The notes beneath the pieces are model-generated. The model did not search any database and had not been told where the DNA came from. It saw only the letters and a program-made list of their open reading frames with translations. Both the position numbers and the translations under genes were made by a program. From assembly GCA_937887565.1 (NCBI GenBank), contig CALABS010000012.1, positions 1 through 64,000 on the forward strand: 64,000 bases of DNA, read 5' to 3'. Source of the stretch: an uncultured Rhodospirillaceae bacterium. Its GTDB lineage: Bacteria > Pseudomonadota > Alphaproteobacteria > Rhodospirillales > Magnetospirillaceae. Below are positions 55,101 through 61,058 of this stretch, piece by piece (position 1 is the stretch's first letter; each line of letters starts with the position of its first letter).

Positions 55101-55698
55101 CCGCGACGTGGCGCTGAACCCGGACGGCTCATACACCCTGTCCGGGCTTTTGCGCGGCAGACGTGGCACCGACGTCTTCGTGGACGGGCACGAGGCTGGC
55201 GAGTTGTTCGTCCTGCTCGACCCCGACGACGTGGAGACCATGGTCACCTCGCTCGGCGATCTCGATCTTCCCCGGTCCTGGAGGGCGGTCGGCTTCGGCA
55301 CGATCTTCGAGGATGCGGAAACGTTGGTCGCCGGCCATACCGGCCGGGACCTCAAGCCCTACGCGCCCTGGAACGTGCAGGCGGCTCTGACCGGCAGTCC
55401 AGCCAACATCAGTCTCTCCTGGGTCCGGCGGACGCGGATCGGCGGCGAGCTGAAGGACGGCACCGGCCTCGTGCCGCTCGGCGAGACCTCCGAGGTCTAC
55501 GAAATCGACATCCTCTCCGCCCCTGGCGGCGCGGTGAAGCGGACGCTCACCGCGACGAGCCCGAACGTCGTCTACGCCAATGCCGACATCCTCGCCGACT
55601 TCGGTGTGGTCCCGTCGTCCCTGACCGTCGCCGTCTTCCAGATCAGCGCCGTCGCAGGCCGCGGCTTCCCGCGCACCGTCACTTTGGAGATCAACTGA
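52195..55698 (+). CDS. tail tip / host specificity protein (phage-tail_3 type)
   Basis: 1167 residues. The N-terminus has hydrophobic glycine-rich segments (GGAALGSAVGLGWQAGWLVG) typical of tip proteins, then SAYGASIAIGYGTLRMAGNM. A stretch of about 330 residues (about 255-590, with LFCGEDGHLYVVTGSSNSRP, GLIRADTMGYVWG, WILGSGTSTNHGSLGLYRLR) looks like a beta-propeller. From about 600 the phage-tail_3 region follows (LVSDLCARAGLGLSDIDVAD, FFDAAESDDALRFRTRG), then fibronectin-like repeats near the end. It probably sets the host range. Confidence 0.88.
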   Translation: MAILVAVGGAALGSAVGLGWQAGWLVGSVVGSLLFPAKGQNVTTEGPRLGDLTVSSSAYGASIAIGYGTLRMAGNMIWSSGIREQQNVTRTRSGGKGGGGATQTSVTYSYFASFALSFGEGPAADVLRIWADGKLIYDKTGASPDVAKPDLKFRFHSGAEDQLADPLIETHVGAGRAPAHRGLATIVFEDLALADFGNRIPNITAEITYQRAAQQPYQLLDFITTGEGGYFGTYQIDDLAVDWRRGYGYFLDSDVNAAEAGIRRFSLRTMKEDRQARMTDITAVAPNNFPSTLFCGEDGHLYVVTGSSNSRPILRIEPNALKEVGRFGSTSNGLTNSTLRFVATTWMGMLSAYGPSGRVDFVLTGSLFDDVGLIRADTMGYVWGAGQSVTEPRVRGVIGGEVGEGFGDGWILGSGTSTNHGSLGLYRLRVSALAGYDGLTGQSLGVTFEKVATFSPSDVESGATGFYGSAGGLTYDTTDDSVIFQARISNGGSPGAIYTLKWRSDTGIVWKTVVPIQINYEGPYFGQSRLRGQRWTLMRGTRVIQLDTATGALVLNEIWPGAVSEGGAQVYDAVTDTHLVRGSQGWAKLFLNRGGGGGETLSGLVSDLCARAGLGLSDIDVADLGATVPGYVIGRQTTVRGAIEPLAQAYFFDAAESDDALRFRTRGRPPAATIDADLLLPLDERTGESWRERRTQEVELPERVSVVYMDRGADYQQGTQSEKRTSLPLPTMHSRNQASVELALALDATTAKQIAAKTLFSAWIERSAYEAELPADWLRLDPTDVVDVVFALGSTFRTRITRLDVGADFSLALKGVSEAAATYVSNVAADGGSGNPVQIVGNQAATRLILPDLPLLRDTDDTGGSGSRIYYLMGGFGGPGWPGASLYRSADGTAWAQVGRSLSEAAWGATANVLGTPISPFATDETNSLTVFMTTGGERLESVTQDSMLSGANAALVLKANGEPEIIQFRDVALNPDGSYTLSGLLRGRRGTDVFVDGHEAGELFVLLDPDDVETMVTSLGDLDLPRSWRAVGFGTIFEDAETLVAGHTGRDLKPYAPWNVQAALTGSPANISLSWVRRTRIGGELKDGTGLVPLGETSEVYEIDILSAPGGAVKRTLTATSPNVVYANADILADFGVVPSSLTVAVFQISAVAGRGFPRTVTLEIN

Positions 55699-56978
55699 TG
55701 CCCAGCCCAAATCTGGCCGTGACCCATGTCGCGGCCGCCCAGAACCAGAAAGAGGTCACGATCAATGACGCGGTCGATGCCCTCGACAACGCCATGAACC
55801 GGGCGCTGTCGCTGGCAATGGCCGACGCCAACATGACGCTGACTGGTACCCAAGCCAACCGTAACGGTCTGATCATCCTCACCGGCACGCTGACGGCGTC
55901 CCGGACCCTGACACTGCCCGCCAATCACCGGCGGCTTGCAATCCGAAATGCCACCAGCGGCGGCCAGGACATCCGCGCCAAATATGCGGGCTCCGGCGCA
56001 GAGGTCGTCATCGTACCGGGCGCGACAGTGCTGGTTCAGGGCAATGGCGGCGACCTCTACGGGGTCGGCGGCGGCGCTGGCGCGCTGGGGGATCTCACCG
56101 ACGTCTCCATCGCCGGTGCCGCCAATGGCGACGTGCTCCAGTTCGATGGAGCCGAGTGGGGCGCCACAGGCGTCGGCATCTTCAACCGCGCTCTGCTGCC
56201 CTTCCGGGGCGCGCTGCTGCGACGCTCGACCAATTTCAGCGTCGCGACGACCGGCGTTTACGTCGCCGTGCCATGGCAAACCGCCGAGTATGACAGCGAC
56301 GCATTCTGGGATGCGGGCCAGCCCTCCCGCCTGACCATTCCCGCCGGGGTGACGAAGGTCCGGATCGTCGGCAACATCGAGTGGCAGACCTCGCCGACCA
56401 GTCAGCTGGTCGAGGTGCGCAAGAACGGAAACAGCGTGCCGGGCGGCGGCGCCGTCATCGTGCGCGGCGACAGCGGCTACTCCAACCAGATGCGGAATCT
56501 GTCGAGCGCGGTTCTTCCGGTATCGGCGGGCGATTGGTTCGAGCTGGCGGTCTATGTCGGCACGGCCGGGGAGCTGCGCGGCCTCGAGCGCACGTGGCTG
56601 GCCATCGAGGTCGTCGAGACTGCGGATGCGGCCGATCCCCCGGCCGACATCAGCGGCTACAAGGCCGGGCAACCGGCAGCGGACGAGGTGATCGTGCGGA
56701 TACCGATAGCCCGACGCACCCGGCTGAAGATCGATCTTGCCGGCAGCCATGCCAGCGCCGAAGCCGCGGCAACCGCCCAGGCGGAATTCGACATCCGGGT
56801 CGATGGCGTGAGCAGCGCCACCATGCGCTTTGCCGCGGCCGCCACGAGCGCCACCTTCATCGCTGCCAGCGAAGCCGTGCTGGAGCCCGGCCAGGTGCTC
56901 AGCGTGGTCGCGCCATCGACGCCCGACGCCACGCTCGCCGGGATCGGGTTCACGCTGGCCGGCTCGCTGGTCCTCTGA
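55698..56978 (+). CDS. tail fibre-like, probable receptor-binding protein
   Basis: 426 residues. The first 60 (NLAVTHVAAAQNQKEVTIND, AVDALDNAMNRALSLAM) are the DUF2793-like attachment region, followed by a strand-rich shaft (LTGTLTASRTLTLPANHRRL) and a C-terminal jelly-roll-like head. It overlaps the tip gene by one base and ends the structural block. Confidence 0.75.
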   Translation: MPSPNLAVTHVAAAQNQKEVTINDAVDALDNAMNRALSLAMADANMTLTGTQANRNGLIILTGTLTASRTLTLPANHRRLAIRNATSGGQDIRAKYAGSGAEVVIVPGATVLVQGNGGDLYGVGGGAGALGDLTDVSIAGAANGDVLQFDGAEWGATGVGIFNRALLPFRGALLRRSTNFSVATTGVYVAVPWQTAEYDSDAFWDAGQPSRLTIPAGVTKVRIVGNIEWQTSPTSQLVEVRKNGNSVPGGGAVIVRGDSGYSNQMRNLSSAVLPVSAGDWFELAVYVGTAGELRGLERTWLAIEVVETADAADPPADISGYKAGQPAADEVIVRIPIARRTRLKIDLAGSHASAEAAATAQAEFDIRVDGVSSATMRFAAAATSATFIAASEAVLEPGQVLSVVAPSTPDATLAGIGFTLAGSLVL

Positions 56979-56996
56979 TCACTCCCGGATTGCGTC

Positions 56997-57287
56997 ATGG
57001 ACAAAGAACCAGAAAGCGGGGCGCTGATCGCGCTGCCGGCCGCCGAGTTTGAAGCCCTGCTGGAGCGCGCGGCCGAGACGGGTGCGCGGCGCGCCCTGCA
57101 TGAGGTCGGCCTCGATGGCCAGGATGCCGCCGAGGACATCCGTGATCTTCGCTCGTTGCTCGCGGGTTTCCGGCTCGCGAAACAGACGGCCGTCCAGACC
57201 GCCGTGCGGCTGATCACCACCGGCGTCCTGCTCGCCCTGATGGCCGGCATCGCCATCAAGCTGAAGCTCTTCGGACCGACGCCTTAA
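56997..57287 (+). CDS. DUF6127-like membrane protein, possible holin
   Basis: 96 residues with one membrane helix near the C-terminus (VRLITTGVLLALMAGIAIKL) and a helical cytoplasmic part before it. Its place just before the endolysin makes a pinholin or holin role plausible, but the DUF has no proven function. It is followed by a strong terminator. Confidence 0.65.
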   Translation: MDKEPESGALIALPAAEFEALLERAAETGARRALHEVGLDGQDAAEDIRDLRSLLAGFRLAKQTAVQTAVRLITTGVLLALMAGIAIKLKLFGPTP

Positions 57288-57314
57288 CCCATCCGCCCGA
57301 CCCATCAGACCACC

Positions 57315-57344
57315 GCCCGCCCTCGTCGAGGAGCGGGCTTTTTT
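57315..57344 (+). terminator. strong Rho-independent terminator
   Basis: An 11-pair stem (GCCCGCCCTCG region with CGAGGAGCGGGC, one bulged A) ends in TTTTTT. It separates the structural transcript from the lysis genes. Confidence 0.9.
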
Positions 57345-57361
57345 GTGCCTGGAGACCTGCC

Positions 57362-58036
57362 ATGACGACAATGACCTACAAACACTGGCGCGATGTGCCC
57401 GAGCGCTCGTGGCGCTGGAAGAATTTCTCCCCCGCCGAGATCGCCTGCCGAGGCAGCGGCTCCCTGCGGATCAACGAAGATGCGCTCGACAAGCTCCAGG
57501 CGCTGCGCGATCGGCTTGGCAAGCCCCTCATCGTCCGTTCGGCCTACCGCAGTCCGGCGCACAACCGGGCCGTCGGCGGCGCGCCGCGCTCGAAGCACAT
57601 GGACGGCACGGCCTTCGACATCGCCATGTCGAACCACGATCCGGTCGCCTTCGAGGCCGCTGCCCGAGCCGTCGGCTTTCTCGGCTTCGGCTACTATCCC
57701 CGTTCGGGCTTCATGCACATCGACCTCGGTCCTGCTCGGCAATGGGGCGAGCGGTTCCCGGTGCAGGCGACGGCGTTCGCCGCTGAAACGGCGCCCGCGC
57801 GGGCGGTTTTGGCCGACAGCCGCACGATGAAGGGCAGCGGCGCGGCAGGCGCGGCGACGCTCGGCGCCGCAGGCGTCGAGGTAGCGCAGAGCGTCCTGAC
57901 GGAGACCCAGTCCACGATCCTGCCGCTCGTACCCTATCTCGACACCCTGCGCTGGGTGTTGATCGCCGTGGCGCTCGCGGGCGTTGCCGTGACGATCTAC
58001 GCCCGCATCGACGACTGGAAGCGGGGGCGTCGATGA
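57362..58036 (+). CDS. M15 family peptidase endolysin with C-terminal membrane helix
   Basis: 224 residues. The zinc site of Peptidase_M15_3 is SKHMDGTAFDIAM plus GFMHIDLG, and RSAYRSPAHN provides the preceding loop. After about residue 135 an Ala-rich linker leads to a membrane helix (WVLIAVALAGVAVTIYARI) and a basic end. An anchored lysin of this kind would be held in the membrane until a holin acts. It overlaps the next gene as ATGA. Confidence 0.85.
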   Translation: MTTMTYKHWRDVPERSWRWKNFSPAEIACRGSGSLRINEDALDKLQALRDRLGKPLIVRSAYRSPAHNRAVGGAPRSKHMDGTAFDIAMSNHDPVAFEAAARAVGFLGFGYYPRSGFMHIDLGPARQWGERFPVQATAFAAETAPARAVLADSRTMKGSGAAGAATLGAAGVEVAQSVLTETQSTILPLVPYLDTLRWVLIAVALAGVAVTIYARIDDWKRGRR

Positions 58037-58290
58037 TCGCCGCTCTGTTCACCGGGATCGTCGCCAGCCCGTGGATGCGGGCGGCCTTGCGCTACAGCGC
58101 CATCGCACTCGCCGTGCTTCTGTTCTTGCTGGCACTCCGGCGCTCCGGCGAGCGTGCTGGCCGCCTCGCCGAACGCCTCGAAACTTCGGAGAAGACCAAT
58201 GACATCCATCGCCAGATGCTCGATGCGGCAGCTCGCCGTCCTCGTGATCGTAACGATCTCGCTGACCGGCTGCGCGACGGTCGCTTCTGA
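58033..58290 (+). CDS. inner-membrane spanin (Rz-like) candidate
   Basis: 85 residues: a membrane helix (RYSAIALAVLLFLLALRRSG) and a charged coiled-coil-like periplasmic part (ERAGRLAERLETSEKTNDIH). This is the Rz pattern, though shorter than lambda Rz. A lipoprotein gene is nested in another frame in its second half, as in Rz/Rz1. Confidence 0.7.
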   Translation: MIAALFTGIVASPWMRAALRYSAIALAVLLFLLALRRSGERAGRLAERLETSEKTNDIHRQMLDAAARRPRDRNDLADRLRDGRF

Positions 58291-58453
58291 TCTTCGCGTC
58301 ACGACCATCTGCCCACCCGTTGTCGAGTATAGCCGCGAGTTCCAAGCGCGCGCAGCCGACGAGCTCGATCTGCTGCCGGAGGGGTCGGCTCTCGCCGAAA
58401 TGCTCGCCGACTATAGCGTTATGCGGGACCAAGCGCGCAGCTGCCGAGTGTGA
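58199..58453 (+). CDS. outer-membrane spanin (Rz1-like lipoprotein), nested
   Basis: 84 residues. A signal peptide ends in a lipobox LTGC at residues 21-24, and the mature part is short and charged. It starts inside the Rz-like gene in another frame with GGAG seven bases upstream. Together the two would fuse the membranes at the end of lysis. Its stop is two bases from the convergent drmC stop. Confidence 0.75.
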   Translation: MTSIARCSMRQLAVLVIVTISLTGCATVASDLRVTTICPPVVEYSREFQARAADELDLLPEGSALAEMLADYSVMRDQARSCRV

Positions 58454-58455
58454 TT

Positions 58456-59217
58456 CTAGATTCTCCGAATGACCTTCGTCTCGATTAGAGCATGAAGATG
58501 GGCACGCAGTCCTGCGGGGACGTGTCCACCGCTGATCACAACGCCGGCCTCCATATTCTTCTCCAACGCATGCCCAGTCAGGTTAGCGCTGGTCAAGAAG
58601 GCTGAATTGCCGTCGGCAACGGCCACTTTCGCGTGAACCCGTCCTTCGGCGAACGGTGCCGGCCGGTCGGTCCAGACATACAGCGCTGCCGAAGGAACAC
58701 ACCGCCGCATTGTAGCAATAGGATCGACGGACAGGCTCCCGCCATGGCTCGTGGAGGTCTCCAACAGAATTCGGATGTCGATGCCGCGAGTGCTTGCAGC
58801 ATTCAATGCATCGACCACCGAGGAGACGTCGTATGCAACAAAGCTAACGAGAAAGAGGTCACTTCGCGCGTGATCGATGAGATCCAGCAGCACCTGCTCC
58901 GTGCGGCGGGTGGCGACGAATGGTGTCGTCGGGCCCGTCCAAACTAGTTCGACGCTGTTCTCGCGCTGCGCCTGTTGGCGGGCGAAGGCTGCGCCGACCA
59001 AGATCCCGGCCAGAACATCGCCTGATATTTCCGTCTGTTTCCAAGCGGCGATCAAGCGATCAAGCGCTGCGCGAGCAGCCGGCGTGCTCACGAGCTGATG
59101 CAGGCTTCCGTATCGTTCGACCGGCATCGAGCCGCGGACACGATCAGCGAGTGCTTCGATCCTCGACGGAGATAACATGGCCACGAGGTCTGTGGCCGCG
59201 ACCAATATCGCTTCCAT
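58456..59217 (-). CDS. drmC: DISARM protein DrmC (phospholipase D-like)
   Basis: 253 residues with an HKD motif, VHAKVAVADGNSAFLTSANL, and a preceding LFLVSFVAYDVSSVVDALN typical of the PLD fold. In DISARM, DrmC is the PLD member; known work found it dispensable for some defence. The start overlaps the drmB stop by one base (TGATG), so it closes the drmABC operon. Base composition is lower in GC than the phage genes it faces. Confidence 0.88.
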   Translation of the reverse strand: MEAILVAATDLVAMLSPSRIEALADRVRGSMPVERYGSLHQLVSTPAARAALDRLIAAWKQTEISGDVLAGILVGAAFARQQAQRENSVELVWTGPTTPFVATRRTEQVLLDLIDHARSDLFLVSFVAYDVSSVVDALNAASTRGIDIRILLETSTSHGGSLSVDPIATMRRCVPSAALYVWTDRPAPFAEGRVHAKVAVADGNSAFLTSANLTGHALEKNMEAGVVISGGHVPAGLRAHLHALIETKVIRRI

Positions 59218-61058
59218 CAGACGGTCTCGAAGAATGCCGCGTCGGGATTTTCAAGGGTGGGTACCACGAGGGAACGATCGAGATGACGATTTCCCCTCTC
59301 ACAGGACGTTTCCGAGACGAATGAACAGGCGTGACATGCTGCGCCGTGAAGTGACTGGTCCTTACTCGGATCGTGTTCTGAACAGAGTGGATCGGATGCG
59401 CAAATATGGGCGCGATCCAGCGCTTGGCGCAGAAGTCGCCCAAGATTTTCAGGCTTTCCTAGCTCTACGAGACCTCCCAGAGTGCCATCGGAATCTGCTG
59501 CAGCTGTGTAGATGAGAAATCCGGCTTGATCCCTCCCGTCCTCGACGTCTGCATATATACGCTCCCGAATACTCGCGGCGTTGTAGCCGCACTCCAAGGC
59601 CAGTTCCCGGATCAGCATGTGCGCGAGCGTGTGTAGCATGACATAACGAACGCCCGGGTAACCTTGGCTTGGGTCCAGGTTCCTCTTTTGCCGCCATCCG
59701 CGATGGCCCTGCCGTAACCGAGAGTCGAGAGCCTTCACCGGATCCTTATCCGCCCAAGCCTTCAATGCATTTGCATCGAAGCGAACGAAAATTCCTTCAC
59801 CGTGAACTTGAGTGGCCGGCACCCAGTTCGGTGCTGCGCGTGCGAGCGGGGCCCGTGGGGCTGCCTCATCTCCCGTACCTTCGTCAGGAGACTCGACTCG
59901 TGTGAATCCAAGGAGGGCGTTCACCTCACGAAGCCGCTCCAGCAGCAGAACGCGTGTGATCGCCGCACCGAAGCCCGAGGGCACGCCCACCTTCTTGCTC
60001 ATGAAATGCGGATAGTCGGTGGGTGGGTTCTCGGCCGTAAGCACATCCCATTCCGGCCCTTTGAGGTCGCTCTGTTCGACGCCCGGTCCGCCATTGCGAT
60101 GGGTTTCGATTGCGGACCAAATCTGCTCGTCAGTGAACTGCTCGATGCCAGGCAGCTGCGCCGTCTTCTTCAGGGTCTTGACGACGAACGCCACTTCGGC
60201 CGCCGAAGTGACGTCTTCAAAGAACGTCCAGCCATCCGCGACCAGTTGCGCCAGAGGGCTTCCCACCTGTGGGATCGCGAGAACCGAGAGTGTGACCGGG
60301 AACCAGCTATTGGTTGCGCCAAGGAGAATTGCGCGAGGTTCCTCGGTGCAATCGTCCTCAAAGCGATCCACGTGCGGATGTCGCCCTCGGCAGGCTGGAA
60401 GGTTGTCTCGACCTGCCTGACCAAAAGCCTGCGCCATGTTCTTCGATGCGCCGCAGCCATCGCATTTGACCCACAGGTTCTCGGTTTGAAGTGATGCGCC
60501 GCTCTCGAAGAACCTCAGCGTCGCACGACAGGTGCTAGATCCGCCGTGAACGAACCAGTGCCAGGCAAAGTCGTCGAGGTGGCCAGCCCGACACGCCATG
60601 AGAAAGCGCGCCGGGACGGCATCGGCATCCCTGGCCCTTTGATCGTTATTCGATCCGCGACAGCCCTCATGGACGAAACGCGTCAGCTCGGGGCGATACC
60701 TGTTTTCCTTCAGCTTGAACAAGCCGGCGTCATACGGCGATAGCAGGCCGCATTTGACGCAGCGCAGCCACCGCGGGAAGGGTTTGACGGGCACGCCGAT
60801 CAGCGCGGCGGCTGAAAATGGGTCTGTGATATCCCTTTCGCCCACGGGCGGCATACGCAATGATTCGACTTGGGGTCCGAGCACGCCCCGGACGTTGGCG
60901 AGCAACCGTGCCTCTTGGATCGGCTGACACCTGTCTTTCTCCCAGCGGTCGATCCCCATCGTGACCACCGACATGTTCGGGAGGTCGATCAAGGCTCCGG
61001 GGCCGTAGGTCCAAAGCAACTGGCTCGGTCGAATTTCTCCTACGGGTGTCCTGCTCAT
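59217..61058 (-). CDS. drmB: DISARM protein DrmB (DUF1998)
   Basis: 613 residues. The start, VGEIRPSQLLWTYGPGALID, is the typical DrmB opening. Zinc-type cysteines occur in RCVKCGLLSPYD and KCDGCGASKNMA. The DUF1998 core near the C-terminus is RYVMLHTLAHMLIRELALEC, followed by a terminal cysteine group (CHACSFVSETSCERGN). DrmA and DrmB form the complex that senses and blocks incoming DNA. The ATG at 61058 overlaps the drmA stop as ATGA. Confidence 0.92.
   Translation of the reverse strand: MSRTPVGEIRPSQLLWTYGPGALIDLPNMSVVTMGIDRWEKDRCQPIQEARLLANVRGVLGPQVESLRMPPVGERDITDPFSAAALIGVPVKPFPRWLRCVKCGLLSPYDAGLFKLKENRYRPELTRFVHEGCRGSNNDQRARDADAVPARFLMACRAGHLDDFAWHWFVHGGSSTCRATLRFFESGASLQTENLWVKCDGCGASKNMAQAFGQAGRDNLPACRGRHPHVDRFEDDCTEEPRAILLGATNSWFPVTLSVLAIPQVGSPLAQLVADGWTFFEDVTSAAEVAFVVKTLKKTAQLPGIEQFTDEQIWSAIETHRNGGPGVEQSDLKGPEWDVLTAENPPTDYPHFMSKKVGVPSGFGAAITRVLLLERLREVNALLGFTRVESPDEGTGDEAAPRAPLARAAPNWVPATQVHGEGIFVRFDANALKAWADKDPVKALDSRLRQGHRGWRQKRNLDPSQGYPGVRYVMLHTLAHMLIRELALECGYNAASIRERIYADVEDGRDQAGFLIYTAAADSDGTLGGLVELGKPENLGRLLRQALDRAHICASDPLCSEHDPSKDQSLHGAACHACSFVSETSCERGNRHLDRSLVVPTLENPDAAFFETV

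Larger units (their letters stand above)
15692..58453. mobile_element. tailed-phage prophage (right end not resolved)
   Basis: A complete-looking siphophage-type gene order. It runs from integration operon and repressor switch through recombination and replication genes, methyltransferases, terminase, portal, protease-capsid, head-tail and tail genes to lysis genes. No gene in the morphogenetic run looks broken, apart from the expected frameshift in the tail chaperone. The left boundary is placed after the tRNA-Ser terminator. The right boundary is given at the end of the last phage gene, but may extend past the window if the DISARM genes are cargo. Confidence 0.85.

Noticed and set aside
49525..55698. 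The whole element being a gene transfer agent
   Set aside because: Only the baseplate genes match. Integrase, repressor, replication, lambda-type terminase and lysis genes indicate a prophage.
59802..60494. A 230-codon plus-strand frame inside drmB
   Set aside because: Antisense to drmB, whose cysteine motifs, DUF1998 core and overlaps with drmA and drmC are clear.
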